A stretch of DNA of 64,000 bases, from assembly GCA_963576785.1 (NCBI GenBank), contig OY756147.1:372001-436000 (forward strand), written 5' to 3'. The notes under the pieces are model-generated. The model did no database searches and had not been told where the DNA came from. It saw only the letters and a program-made list of their open reading frames with translations. This document shows, one piece after another, positions 19,732 to 33,056 of the stretch (position 1 is the stretch's first letter; every line of letters starts with the position of its first letter). Both the position numbers and the translations under genes were made by a program. Source of the stretch: Chlorophyllum brunneum (Eukaryota; Basidiomycota; Agaricomycetes; Agaricales; Agaricaceae).

Positions 19732-20992
19732 TGGGCTTCTATGCCTATTCCAGAAGAGATCTTCATACCTCAAAGTACTGAGAAAACTTCATGATTGAAC
19801 TACTTTTCAGGTTCTATAAAGAGAAGGAGATATCTATGGTGACCAACAATACTCAAAGAATATTCTTAGGGACTACAAAAGGTACAAACTTTTTGGTTAG
19901 CCAAGACAAGGACAATGGAATCCTATCCAACCTAATGCCCTGCCAGGCCTTAGTAATCATGTTCTAGGAGAAAATGAGTATATACCTGAAAGACTACAAT
20001 CTTTTCCATAAATATATAAGTGGAACATTGATATTGATTTGTCTATGCTTAAGCCAAGTAAGGAAGAACTTTGCCAATTAATTTGCAAAGGTAGTGTTAT
20101 GGATTTGGCTACTAAAGGTAATCAAAGAGGATGCAACCTCTAGGATATAGTCTTAATACCTATCTTAGCTAAGTAACTAGATAAGCAAATATTATCAAAC
20201 TATTATTACTCAACTAAGAAATGGGAATCCCATTTATCTTGTAACCCTTGAGTAATGAGAGCAAGTAGAGAATGAGCAGTTAAGCAATCTTCTATTGATT
20301 GACAGTAACTGTCAACAGAAACTCTTCTTAGGCAATCAAGAAGGCTATCCCTGTAGAAGATCAAAGCTTAAGCTTTGACTTCCTAATACAGTTGGCTATT
20401 AATACTAACTACTTTTTTTTTATAAATACTACAGAGTATAAATAACAAGACTGAAACAAGTTTTACAATGTAAAACTGATAGATATGAAGTACAAGATCA
20501 AATGCTACTAAAGATAGATATGAAACTGATAAGAGTGAAACAACTAAATATAGGACAAGGTAAAACTGATGATAATGAAACAGATGAGTACTTACTCATT
20601 CTTGAAGATTTCAGATAATGATTTGTTAGAATAGCTGCAGTCATAGGATGTATAGGACAAGATAATAGATAGTGATGATGGTAATAATGGTGGTAATGGA
20701 AGAACTGCATCCATAGGTTGATCAGGATTAGATAATAAGAATAACATTAACATGATTGGTTCTTTGGAGAGGTAAGACTTGGATGACTTGACAAAGGCTT
20801 AAGTAGATTGTAATAGTGGATGGGAAGAGTCATTACTGTTACTGCTAGGTACAGTAGGTTCATTATCTGGTGATAAGTCTTTTAGTTGCATTTCTATATA
20901 ATAGATTCCATTGGCAACTTGTTGGTGAATGAGTACTTCAAGCATTGGACCACAAGTGTACATGTATGGATAAATGTACTGTATTGTTGTCT
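19732..20992. other. AT-rich stretch with no recognisable gene
   Basis: There is no ORF with a recognisable motif. Short frames are interrupted by stops throughout. It is probably decayed transposon sequence, given its composition and position between LINE copies 3 and 1. A T-run followed by ATAAATACTACAGAGTATAAATA lies near 20410. Confidence 0.4.
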
Positions 20993-23786
20993 TTTCTTTT
21001 TTTTTTCTTTTTAAATCAACAATTTATATAGCAGTGCTCGAACGCAGTCCACGTGTACATACATACAAAGGTAGAACATACAGAATGTTCAGAGCAGGGA
21101 AAGTAAACTATACGTACACTAACCCCACGAGACTCGATGCCATCTAGTGCATACACTAGAGAGATGTTTGGTACCTAAGTTGATCAGCGGGAAAAGGAAT
21201 GAGAGGACTTCAGAGAGAGAGAGAGTGAAAGAGAGATATTGATAGAGAGGAACTATTGACTTGCAAACACAAGGGGAAACAACAAATGGTACTAGCGTGT
21301 GGGAGGGCATTTGCCCAGACACCACGGGAATGATGGATTTTTGAATGAAAGCTATATAAAATAGTAGACGAGTGATGGAAGGAGAGATAGAGAAATGAAT
21401 TTGAAGTCCATAACCCGGAGAGCATAAGAAAAAGAGAAAAAGAAAAAGATTTACACAGGCGCAGACCCAAACCTCTGATGGACTTGATGACGATGTAGCG
21501 GGGGTATTGAACCAGCGTGGAAGTGAGGGCAATCAGACTCCGGGGGGAAGCTGAACATGGTAGGGTTACGATACAAGAAGTTGACAAATGCCTTGATGGT
21601 GTCAATGCCAAAGTGATGATCAAAGTTGTTGCAACAATAGAGGATGTGCGACCTAGTCTGGACCATTTGATTGTTGCAGTGGTGACATGATAAGTCCTCG
21701 TTGGAGAAGAACCAAAGTCGATATTCCCCAATTGGGGCATGGCATAGGATGGTGCAACATGCTCTTGTGAAAAGCTGTGGCTGGTAACCGCATTCTTGTA
21801 TCCAGGGACTAGACTTGATGTGCGACAGTAGAGCAAAGGCTCCATTCGCTTGTGCCGGAAGGTGAAGGAAGGAGCTACCGCTGTATTTTTTGAACCCAAA
21901 CATGGCTTGCCATGTGTGGATGGCTTGTTCAGCAGACTTCTTGCATAAGTAGTCTATGGAGTTAGGGACACGGTGGTTTCGACCCCGGTTAGGCCAGGCG
22001 ACTGTTTGGATCTAATCGTGTGTGGCTTTTTGTATACTGTATTTACACTTCGACGGAGTGTGATAGAATGACAGGCGGTGTTGGTCCAACTTGCTGAACC
22101 AAGCCAGGAGTGCCTTTGATGTAAGAATGGATTGTCACTGGCAGGAGTGTGGCGAACAATCGAGTAGAAGCCGGGAGGCTACAAAGGAGTTGGTGAACAC
22201 ATGTATGTGTTCAATCTGGTCGTATTCATTGGTGGCGAGTACCTTGGTAATTCCCAGGTACTGTGCTACCAATTCTGTGTCCGTCGACATAGTTCCTCCG
22301 AGTCTTTTCATGATAGAGCTTCCTCCGTCTAAGTGTCAAATAGTGGCTGCTGCTATAAACTGGCTAGCAAGTGGGTTAAGGTTGGGGTGGACCGAGCCAT
22401 CCATGCTGATAATAATGGACTTGAAGTCCATTGTCGCATTTGTTGAAACATTGTCTCAAAGTGTCTTCGAGAGGTGGGGGTTGTCCTGGTTGAATCCTAT
22501 AAAAGATACATTAGTAGAAAAACGGTCAAGTAACCTATGTCCAGGCCAGAGAGATTTAGAAACAGAATTAAAATGTTCTATATACCAAGTCTCGGGGGTG
22601 GGGCGCGAAATATCCATCACAGATCCAAGTGTCTTCTTCTTCTGAATCTCTGTGAAATTCTTGATGTGAAGGCGGTAGGGGGAAGAATGATACTCTTTTG
22701 TCAATCTTGCCAATGCATGTTCATCGTCTAACATGTGAAGCCTCAACGTTTGTCATTTGGCCAACTTTTGGAGATGGAGCTTAATGGGCATAAGCCCCAC
22801 AAGGGACTCTATGCTGCCAGTGGGAGATGTCCGGAAAGCCCTGGTAATCCAGAGGGCTGCACTTCACTGCATCTTGTTCAGTATTTCACAGGTCCCCTTA
22901 GTCCGTGACCTGTCATGAAACCAAAGTCAGTATCTGTATGTCGCCACCAGTATGACACACGAATGGTATAATAATCTTTTGTTGCTAGGGGACAAACTAT
23001 GTACGGAGTTCCCTAACATTTTCATTGCCTTGATTGTTGATATTGCCTTGGCGGAGTAGTAGCGAATGTGTTCCTTGAAGGTTAACGTTCAGTCGAAATA
23101 GAAACTGAGGTATTACCAGTGGGCTTTCAGTTTAAGAGGGGTGCGGCTAGTGAATGGTGGGGATCCCAAGTCGATAGAGGGATTGGAGTCCTGTCTTGTG
23201 CATGTGAAGTAAAAGACTTCGGACTTACTGTGTTCAATTTCAAGGCCAAATTCATGCATGAGCCGCTCTATTTTGCGGTACATGTGTTGGAGGATTTTGA
23301 CGTTCCGTTCAAGGGATGGAGACTGCATGACTAAGGTGCTGTCATCTACAAAAGATAGGACATCAAAGTCCCATCTGTCGCAGTATTCCTCTATGCAAAT
23401 GTCAAATATGTGAAGGAGGGGGTGAGGTATAGGGCAGAGAGAATGGGACTAAGGGCTGAGCTTTGACCTACTCCTACTGCTGCATCATATTCCGGGGAGC
23501 TTTCGTTGTTCCACCGGTAAGTAGTGTGGCATTCTTTGTTGAAGAACTCCGCAATCTGAGGGGGGAACCCCTACCGTCCTAGTATGTTGGCAAGTAGGTC
23601 ATGGTAAGAGAGGGGAAGAATTGGGTGACATCAAATGCAAGCACCAATGTCTTCTTCTTCTTTGTCCAAGCTCCCCGGATGATGTGGGTCAGAAAGAGTC
23701 CCGCGTCCTCAGTGGATTGTTGATGGATGGCTCCCAGTTGGTGAGGGTGCTGTATTGTTTTCTTGGTAATAGGTCATGCTTTCCAA
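20993..23786 (-). mobile_element. LINE copy 1 (5'-truncated, RT and RNase H remnants)
   Basis: The 3' end is the A-rich tail at about 20993-21014 on the minus strand. Going upstream there is a CCHC-like C-terminal region (about 21490-21720), an RNase H trace, RT motif C within the FDVLSFVDD region (about 23350), a motif B region (GVGQSSALSPILSALYL, about 23440-23490) and an RT motif A region (LVLAFDVTQFFPSL, about 23620). Several stops and frameshifts break it. A GA-rich microsatellite (about 21210-21230) lies in the 3' UTR. The family is a non-LTR element with RNase H (I/Tad-like by architecture, an inference). Confidence 0.75.
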
Positions 23787-23998
23787 CTATTATTCCAAGT
23801 ACTATAGAGGTTATTTTTGATGGTGCATAAGTAGAGTCCATCAGTGTTACATACATATAAGTATGACATATATTTCCAAGTGAGGTAAAGTAGAAAGTCA
23901 ATAACAGTATTATTGGATTATGGTGGTAGTACAAGTAGTATAGCTTCTGAGAATTTATCATAACCTCTAACATAGGTTCAAGGTTGGGACATAACAAT
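23787..23998. repeat. LTR-like fragment of unknown family
   Basis: This 212-bp piece lies between LINE copy 1 and gypsy C. Its minus strand begins TGTTATGTCCCAACC, resembling an LTR start, but no partner was found in the window. Confidence 0.3.
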
Positions 23999-25714
23999 TC
24001 TGAGAAATACTACATGAAGGAGCAGTAGTCAACTATATGAACAACTTTGTTATTCTGGAAACTATACAGAAAGAACTTGAGGAATAAATAAAACAATTTC
24101 TAGATACTGTAGCCAAATACCAGCTATACTTCAAAAAAACAAAATGCTTATTCAATATTAGGGTTTGTGGTTGGACAGGACAATGTTAAAATGGAGGAGG
24201 AGAAGGTAAAAGTAGTAAAGGAATAGTCAACATCTGAGTCTTTAAAAGATGTCAAAAAATTCCTGGGTTTCAGAAACTTCTACCAATAATTTATACATGA
24301 TTTCAGTAACATAGCAGCACTTCTACACAAGCTAAAAAAGAAGGACCCAAAATGGACATAGGTAGATTGATAATAGTAAGCATTCCAAGAAATTAAGGAG
24401 AAAGTCACAAGTGAACCAGTACTAGCAATGCCACAAGACAAGAGACAAGACAGAGTAGAAGTAAATATATTAGGCTATGGAGTAGGAGCAGAAGCAAAAA
24501 GAATAGTGGTACCCAATTGCCTTCCACTCAAGAATAATGACACTAGCAGAATATAACTACCAAATCTATAACAAAAAACTACTTGTAATCTGAAAAGCAA
24601 TCGAAACATAGAAACAATATCTACTTGATGCAGAAGAACCATTTGAAATATAGACTAACCACAAAAACCTAGATAACTTCTGGAAACTGCAACAACTTAT
24701 AGAATAACAAGTAAGATAGCAACTAGAACTACAGGAATACCACTATATACTGAAACATATACCTAAAAAGACCAACATAAAAGTAGACATACTATCAAGA
24801 TTAACAAAAATGGACACCACCCAAGACAACACTGATATCACCTTACTACCCAACTATCTATTCAATGACATAATCACTGAGATCTGACAAATCTGGGAGA
24901 TTTCAGAAGAAGAGGAATTAAAAAACCAACTACAAAAGCAAACAAAAAGGAAGACACAGTAGTTGAAAGAAAAGCAGAAATGACCAGAAGAGATATAGGA
25001 AGCCAAGGAATTACTAATGTTTGAAGGAAGAATATATGTACCACCCAATAGCAAATTACAATAGAAAATACTTCAACAACATTATGACAAAACTGATGTA
25101 GGACATCCAGAACAACACTGAATGATTGAACTCCTTAAACAGACTTATTTGTTATGACCTTAGTCTAGGACTTAGGTTGCAAGTCTTTGGATAAAGATAA
25201 GAAAGTAGAGAAAAGAGAAAGGGACAATACAATTGGTAAAGTATAAGGAATACATCAAGTATTATTATACTTTATATACTAGTGGTGAGTGCTAATAATA
25301 TAAGGGAATAGAGTAATAGAGTCATAGGAGATAAGTAGAGCAAGTCAGAAATAGTACAGCTTTAAGGAGTGAAACAGGAGATGAAACAAATATGGTAAAA
25401 TGATAACTATAAGGTAATAGGCACATAATAGAAATATAATGTTACTTGCCATTCCAAATAATTTACACATAATACTCTTGGAAAAAAGATATAGCAAACA
25501 CTGCCAAGGTACCTGTAATCACAGAACAAATACAGGAGTTACAAAACATATGACAGGAAATGGTTAAGATGTTGCAACATAGTCAGACTCAAATAGAAAA
25601 ATATAATAGTACCAAACTAGAGCACAAATACATCCTAGAAAAACAAGTATGGCTTGAAACAAGCAACATCAGGACAACGAGACCAACCAAGAAGCTAGAC
25701 CACAGATGCTATAG
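23999..25714 (+). mobile_element. gypsy copy C, decayed pol on the + strand, split by an LTR
   Basis: This is the RT end (VVNYMNNF, with YMDD changed to YMNN, about 24040) and RNase H through the integrase zinc domain (24000-25149), then a separate integrase fragment (25441-25714, QELQNI...TRPTKKLDH). Between them lie a minus-oriented LTR (25150-25440) and a gap of about 450 bp relative to copy B. The whole is saturated with G-to-A/C-to-T changes. Confidence 0.75.
25150..25440 (-). repeat. gypsy-family LTR, truncated, inside copy C
   Basis: It starts TGTTATGACCTTAG and aligns with the family LTR through its TATA region, but lacks the last 20 or so bases (CTATAGTTCATAACA). Its orientation is opposite to copy C. 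Confidence 0.75.
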
Positions 25715-26007
25715 TGTTACAACCTTAGCCTAAGACTCAGGTTGCAAGTCTTTGGATAAAGACAAGAAAGTAGAGAGGAGAGTAAGGGATGATACGATTG
25801 GTAAAGTGTAAGGAATACATCAAGTATTACTACACTTTATATACTAGTGGTACAATCCAAGAATAAAGGAGCAGAGTAAAGGAGTTATAGGGGACAAGTA
25901 GAATGAGTCAATAAGAGTACAGCCATAAGGGATGAAACAGATACGTAGGAACGATAAATGTGATGGGCACATGATAGGAATGTACTGTCTATCTATAGTT
26001 CATAACA
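25715..26007 (-). repeat. gypsy D 3' LTR (293 bp)
   Basis: The ends are TGTTACAACC...GTTCATAACA, with the family TATA box and the start region ACACTTTACCAA intact on the minus strand. Confidence 0.88.
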
Positions 26008-26059
26008 ATACCTCCCTTTTTACTTTTATGACCCCATGAAATACCGTAGTCTACTTGTT

Positions 26060-26929
26060 ATCTTGTTCTTTGTGTAAGGCGTTGACAAGTTGATATTTGG
26101 TAGGACCAATCATTGGGGTTCCTGATTTGTATCAACATCCAATCCAAAAGGGGGCATAGTCTTGGCCTTCTCTGAAGAGGGCTATGGTGCATCCTTTGAA
26201 TGTAGCGGTATTGTTTGTTTCAGCTGCGACAAGGTTGTGTATTATCTCTTTCCAATAGTTTTCTTCGAACTGTCCTCCATCTTTGAGTGTAAGATAAGAT
26301 GGGGGTAGATTGAATATCATTGGTTTGGGTGGCGGGTCCATATCAGGTAGTTGTATAAGGAGGTGGTCTACTTCATCTCACATGTCCAGTTCCATTAGAT
26401 AGTCTGGGACAGATTTGTTGATTCCCTCGATTCCTTCATCTAACCAGTCTTGTTCATCATCTTTGTGGTAGGGCGGCTTGTCGGGTAAGGTAGTGGGGAT
26501 GTATGAGTTGAGATCCATTAGTTTCCGTGCAAGTCTGTAGGTGGGATTGTCACTCGAGTTGGTGAGGTGATTGAGTCTTTCACCTGTCATGATTAAGGCA
26601 CTTTGGATGCATCTTTTTGCATCAGAGTGCACTAATACGTTGAGGTCAGTGGCTGCTTTGTCTAATAGCTCCTTTATGAGTTCATGTTTCCCCGTTGACA
26701 TGGCAGTGGGAAGGGCTCTGGTAGTAGTGACGAGTAGAATGTGGCTCAGGGCTTTGGCTTGGATTTGGAGATTATTGATGGCATGGGCAATGTATGTGAG
26801 TCCTTTGGTTGTGGCAGTATAGTGTTCAATTTGATCTTTGGTGGACTGGGCATCGAGGAGGTTGTTAAGTTCTTGTTCAAATTCTGCATCGTTGGCTGGG
26901 AAAGGGGTGGGTTTGCGTTCAGTGTGCAT
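26060..26929 (-). pseudogene. gypsy D ORF3
   Basis: This is the homologue of the copy B ORF3, from an ATG in the matching position (MHTERKPTPFP; copy B MPAKRQLTPYP) to the same C-terminal block (PKPMIFNLPPSYLTLK, YWKEIIHNL, FREGQDYAPFWIGC). It has TGA stops at 26378 and 26132. The N-terminal halves have diverged strongly while the C-terminal block is well matched, which suggests constraint on the C-terminal region. Confidence 0.65.
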
Positions 26930-27043
26930 GGTGTGTTGTGAAGGTAATCGGCAAAGTTTAGAGTGCAATGGATACAGCGTGAGATGTGTCGAGTGTAGTG
27001 ATCTCTTGTAACATGAGGTTTGTTGTTCATAATTGTTGCTTTT

Positions 27044-30000
27044 TACCCCCCCTTTTTATAGGTTTTGTCCTCGAAATCTTGTCTAAAAATTCTTGAACTG
27101 CCTCCTTAGCATTTCCTAACTCTGACTCATTCTCCCATGTGTCTTCTTCGGAGGTGTACCCTTTCCAGTGTACTAGGAATTGATTTCATCGTCCTCTTTT
27201 GCAATGTTCTCGGATTTTGTCTACCTCATATTGCTCTTCATCATTGATAATCTCGGGCATCGGTGGTAGTGGGGTGTGCTGGCTGTCAAACTTGGGTTTT
27301 TGATAGGGGGAGAGGAGTCTGCTGTTAAATACATCATGTATCGCCCATGTTTCAGGTAGTTCCAATTGGTAGCTTGTTTTGCCTATTTTTGTTTTTATCC
27401 TGAATGGTCTATACTGTTTGTGATCCAGCTTTTTGGTTGGTCTCATTGTCCTGATATTACTTGCTTCAAGCCAAACTTGTTCTCCTGGGGTGTACTCGTG
27501 TTCCGGCTTAGTGCTGTTGCATTTCTCCATTTGTTCCTGACTGCATTGCAACATCTTTGTCGCTTCTTGTCGCATGTTTTGTAACTCCTGTATTCATTCC
27601 GTGATTGCAGGTGCTTTGGTGATACTTGTTATGTCTCCTTTCCAGGGGTGTCGACCATAAACTATTTCAAATGGCGAATATCCGGTGGCTGTGTGGATTT
27701 TGTCATTGTATTGGAATTCTGCTATGGCTAGCCATTTCTTCCAATTGTCTTGAGCATGGTTTATTACATTTCTGAGGTATGTTTCAACCTCCTGGTTGAT
27801 GCGCTCCGTTTAACTGTCAGTTTGTGGGTGGTATGACGTGGATAAGTTTTGCTGGGTTCCTGTTGCTTGATATAGTTCTGCCATGAATTTGGATGCAAAT
27901 TGTGGGCCTCTATCGCTGATAATTCTTCAGGGTATTCCATATGTTCTCCATATGTCATCTCAATAGATATCTCTTAGCTCCTTGGATGTTAAGGTGGTGT
28001 TGACTGCCCGCAATCTGATCATTTTGCTGAAACAATCGACTATGACAAGTATTGCATCATATCCATCTGATTCTGGTAGTGGTCCTATCATGTCGATTGA
28101 TATCTCTTCCCAAGGTTCTGTTGGTGTTGGTAACGGATGGAGATGTGTTGTTGGTCTTGTTTGGAGTATTTTATTTTGTTGGCATGCTTCACATCCTCAG
28201 ATATATCATTTGACGTCATTGTATATCTGGGGCCACCAATAACTCCGTTTAAGGAGTTCAATCATTCGATATTGTCCCGGATGTCCTACATCTGTTTCAT
28301 CGTAGTGTTGTCGTAGTATTTCTTGTCATATTTGGTTGTTGGGTGGGACATATATCCTTCCTTCAAACATTGGTATCCCATCTGTTTCCCATATCTCCTT
28401 TGGTCACTTCTCTTTTTCTTTTAGCCATTGTGTTTCTCTTCTTGTCTCCTTTCGTATTTGGTGTTTCAGATCTTCTTCCCCTGAGATTTCTCAAATTTGT
28501 CGAATTGTGGTGATTGTGCTGTCATCGAATAAGTGGTTGGGTAGTAGGGTGATGTCGGTGTTGTCTCGAGTAGTGTCCGTTTTTGTTAGTCTTGACAAGA
28601 CGTCGGCTTTTGTGTTGGTTTTTCCAGGGATATGTTTTAGCATGTAATGGTATTCTTGTAGCTCTATCTGCCACCTTGCTTGTCATCCTGTGAGTTGTTG
28701 TGGTTTTCTGAAATATTCCAGGTTTTTGTGATTGGTCCATATTTCGAATGGTTCATCTGCATCGAGTAGATATTGTCTCCAGGTCTTGATTGCTTCTCGA
28801 ATGGCGAGTAACTCTTTATTATAGATCTGATAGTTACATTCTGCGGGTGTCATTGTTCTTGAGTGGAATGCAATTGGGTGCCAGTTTCCTTCTTGTTTTT
28901 GCGATAATACTGCTCCTACTCCATATCCTAATGCGTCCACTTCTACCCTGTATTGACCCTTGTCTTGTGGCATTACTAGTACTGGTTCGCTTGTGATCTT
29001 TTCCTTGATCCTTTCGAAGGCTTTCTGTTGTCATTCTGTCCATTCCCATTGTGTGTCCTTTTTCTTCAGTTTGTGTAGCAGGGCTACTATGTTACTGAAG
29101 CCATGAATGAATCATTGGTAGAAGTTTGCGAATCCTAGGAATTTTTTGACACTTTTAGGGATTTGGGTGTTGGCCATTCTTTCACTGCTTTCACTTTCTC
29201 CTCCTCTATTTTAACACTGCCTTGTCCAACCACAAATCCTAGTATAGGTATTTCTTTTGTATCGAATATGCATTTCGATCTTTTGAAATATAGTTGGTGC
29301 TTCACCACAATATCAAGAAATCACTTTGTTCTGTCCTCAAGTTCCTGTTGTGTGGTTCCCAGTATGATGAAATCATCCATATAGTTGACAACTGCTCCTT
29401 CATGTAGTATTTCCCGAAAGACAGTGTTCATCATCCTTTGGAACATTACTGGCAAGTTACTCATTCCAAAAAACATGACCATTGGTTCGAATAGTCTGTT
29501 GTTTGTTACGAATGCTGCTTTCCATTCATCACCTTCTCTTATCCTGACATTATTGTATCCCCAGATGATGTCAAGTTTGTTAAAGACTTTCATGTTCTTG
29601 AGTTTATCAATAACTTTGCTTATGAGTGGAAGTGGTGTTTTGTCTTTGATTATGTGTTCATTTAGCTTCTTGTAGTCTTGTACTAGTCATTTGGTTCTAT
29701 CTTTTTTGGGTATGAAGAAGCATGGTGTCACGTAGGGAGATTGTGATGGTCAAATTTGTCCTGAGGCGATATTTTCGTCGAGGAATGTTTGCAGTTCTTG
29801 TTTCTCCATTAATGTCATTGGGTAGACCTTGGACTGTAATACTGGTGGTGTGTCTTCTGTCAGGTTTATTTCGTGGTCCCATATAGTATGTTCTGGTAGT
29901 TTGTCGAAGTTCTTTTTGTTGAACAGGTGTGTATATGGCTACAGGTATGTTGGTAAGTCCTCTGGGTTTGTTTGGTCAGTTTTCTTCTCCTCTATATGTT

Positions 30001-30480
30001 CTTTTACCATGCATATTCTTTCGTTGAACTGTATATCGTTGTGGTGTGTAGTGCAGTTGTTTGGGCATCTATTGAAGCATACTATGTTATTTGTCCAGTC
30101 AATTTCTGGATTGTGCTTGACTAGCCAATCGTGTCCAAGATACAGGTCTGCGCTTTCCAGTTGTGTTACCATTGCTTCAATTTCTTTTGTGTGTTTGCCA
30201 TTGCTTAGTACCAGTTGTGCCATATCTGTTATTTCTCCCTTTTTGTTTTCTGTTCTGTCGGCATTGATTACTCATATCGGGATTTCGAGGGGTTTGGTCA
30301 TGATCTGTTCTTCTTCTACTATCCTCTGTGCTATACACATGTGTGTGCATCCAGAATCTACCAGTGTGGTGATTTGTTTGGGTCCTTTCTTTGTTCTGAT
30401 CGTTGAATTGAGGAGAAGTTTGCACGTCAAGTTTTATTTTTGCGGGATCACATATCGTCTATTGTGACATAAAACAGAAA
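27044..30480 (-). pseudogene. gypsy D pol (protease, RT, RNase H, integrase-chromodomain)
   Basis: The minus strand follows copy B pol throughout: protease linker (29939-30223), RT YMDD region (29321-29593), RNase H (28683-28973), integrase C-terminal region (27186-27575) and chromodomain (VHWKGYTSEEDTWE, about 27130-27170). Many CGA-to-TGA, CAA-to-TAA and TGG-to-TGA/TAG changes break it. The TGA at 28206-28208 coincides with the copy B stop between RNase H and integrase. Confidence 0.82.
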
Positions 30481-30572
30481 CTCTAGGTTTATTGGCTCAT
30501 GGGTTTGCGCCTACTCAGAGCCTTCGACAAAATTCTCTTTTGTCTCTTCTTCTATCTCCTCAGTAACCTCTC

Positions 30573-33056
30573 TTTTTTTTTTTTTTTTTTTTATCAACAA
30601 TTTATATAGCAGTGCTCGAATGCAGTCTGCATGTACATACATACAAAGTTAGAATGTACAGAATGTTCAGAGCAGGGAAAGTAAACTATGTGTAAACTAA
30701 TCCCTCGAGACTCGACGCCATCTAGCACGTACACTAGAGAGATGTTTGGTACCTACGTTGATCAGCAAGAAAGAGGAAGAGAGGAATTCAGAAAGAGAGA
30801 GAGTGAGAGAGAGAAATTGATAGAGAGAAACTATCTACTCGCAATCACAAGAGGGAACAACAAACGGTACTAGCATGTGAGAGAGCATTTGCCCAGACAC
30901 CATGGGAGGAATGAATTTTGAATGAAAACTATATATAAAATAGTAGACGAGCGGGGGAGGGAGAGACAGAGAAATGAATTTAAAGTCCATAACCGGGAGA
31001 GCATAAGAAAAATGAAAAGGAAGAAAAGGATTTACGCAGGTGCAGACCCAAACCTCCTTTGGACTTGACGATGATGTAACGGTGGTATTGACCCAGCGCG
31101 GATACGAGGGCAGTCAGGTTCTAGGGGGAAGCTGAACGCAGTAGGGTTTCGACGCAAGAAATCTTGATGGTGTCGATGCCAAAGTGATGATCGAAGTTGT
31201 TGCAACAATAGAGGATGTGTGACCTAGTCTGTACCATTTGATTGTCACAGTGGTGGCATGATAAGTCCTCGTTGGGGAAGAATCGAAGTCGAAATTCCCC
31301 AATTGGGGCATGGCATAGGATGGTGCAACATGCTCTTGTGAAAAGCTGTGGCTGGTAACCGCATTCTTGTATCCAGGGACCAGATTTGATGTGTGACGGT
31401 AAAGTGGAGGCCCCATTTGCTCACACCAGGAGGTAGAGGAAGGAGCTACCACTGTATTTCTTGAAGCTGAACATGGCCTGCCATGTATGGATTGCTTGTT
31501 TGGCGGACTTCTTGCATAAGTAGTCCACGGAGTTAGGGACTCGGTAATTTCTACCCCGGTTAGGCCAGGCAACTGTTTGGATCCAATCATGAGTGGCTTT
31601 TTGTATACCGTATTTACACTTTGACGGCATATAATAGAAGGAAAGGTGGTGTTGGTCTGACTTGCTGAACCAAGCCAGGAGCGCCTTCGATGTGAGGATA
31701 GATTGCTGCTGGCAGGAGTGCGGCGAACAATCGAGTAAGAGCCGGGAGGCTACAATGGAGTCAGTGAACACGTGAATGTATTTGACCTAGTCGTATTCTG
31801 TGGTTGCAAGTACCTTGGTAATTCCTAAGTACTGCGTGACCAGTTCTGTGTCTGTCGACGTAGTTCCTCCAAGCCTCTTCATGATAGAGCTCCTGCCATC
31901 TAGGTGTCAAATAGTGGCTGCCGCTGTGAACTGGCTGGCGAGCGGGTTGGGGTTGGGGTAGACCGAGCCGTCTGTGCCAATAATGATGGATTTTTCGTCC
32001 GTCGTTGCGTTCATTGTAACATCGTCCCAAAGCGTCTTCGAGAGGTGAGGGCTGTCCCGGTTAAATCCTGTAAAAGATACATTAGTAGAGAAGTGGTCAA
32101 GTAACCTACATCCGGGCCAGAGAGATTTAGAAACAGAGTTAAAATGTTCTATATACCGAGTCTCGGGGGTGGGGCGCAAAATATCCATCACAGCTCCAAG
32201 TGTCTTCTTCTTCTGAATCTCCGTGAAATTCTTGATGTGAAGTCGGTAGGGGGAAGAATGATACTCTTTCATCAATCTTGCCAATGCGTGTTTATTGTCC
32301 AGCATATGAAGCCTCGATGTTTGTCGTTCAGCCAACTTTTGGAGATGGAGTTTAATGGGCATGAGCCCCACAAGGGACTCTACACCGCCTGTAGGAGAAG
32401 TCCGGAAGGCCCCGGTAATCCAGAGTGCCGCACTTCATTGCATTTTGTTGAGGATTTCACAGGTCCCTTTAGTCCGTGACCTATCATGAAACCATAGTCG
32501 ATATCTGTATGTTGCCACAGGTACAACACACGAACGGTATAGTAATCTTTTGTTGCTGGGGGACAGACCTCTTATGGAGTTCCCTAGCATTTTCATTGCC
32601 TTAATCATGGATATCACTTTGGTGGAGTAGAATCGAATGTGTTCTTTGAAGGTTAACATCCAATCGAAGTAGAAGCCAAGGTAGTGCCAATGGGCTTTCG
32701 GTTTGAGGGGGATGTGACCTGTGAACAGTGGTGATCCCAAATCAATAGAGGGACTCGAGTCCTGTCTTGCATGCATAAAGTGGAAGACCTTGGACTTGCC
32801 ATGTTCAATTTCTAGGCCAAATTCATTCATGAGTCACTCCATTTCGCGGTACATGTGTTAAAGGATTTCGATATTCCATTCCAGGGACGGAGATTGTGTG
32901 ACTAAAGTGCCGTCATCGACAAATGAGAGGACATCAAAGTCCCATCTATCACGGTGTTCCTCCATACATGTGTCAAATATGTGAAGGAGGGGGGCAAGGT
33001 ATAGAGCGGAAAGGATGGGACTAAGGGCAGAACCTTGACCTACTCCTACTGCTGCA
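30573..33056 (-). mobile_element. LINE copy 2 (5'-truncated)
   Basis: A 20-nt T run (30573-30592), the poly(A) tail on the minus strand, is followed by the conserved 3' terminus. Going upstream are the Cys/His C-terminal region (31114-31590), an RNase H start (IIIGTDGSVYP, about 31985), the RT thumb region (32435-32830), RT motif C (FVDDGTL, about 32925) and motif B (GVGQGSALSPILSALYL, about 33000-33040). It is closer to intact than copy 1, with only a few breaks. It ends abruptly in copia-1 sequence at 33057. Confidence 0.8.

Larger units (their letters stand above)
25715..30572 (-). mobile_element. gypsy copy D, 3' LTR through pol
   Basis: The minus-strand element keeps the 3' LTR (25715-26007), polypurine tract, ORF3 (26060-26929), integrase-chromodomain (27044-28205), RT-RNase H and protease (28209-30480) and the last codons of gag. 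A LINE poly(A) tract begins at 30573 and the 5' part is gone. Unlike copy A, it retains the RT segment around 29690-29900. Confidence 0.85.

Noticed and set aside
30573..30592. Poly-T tract as a terminator
   Set aside because: It is the poly(A) tail of LINE copy 2 read from the other strand.
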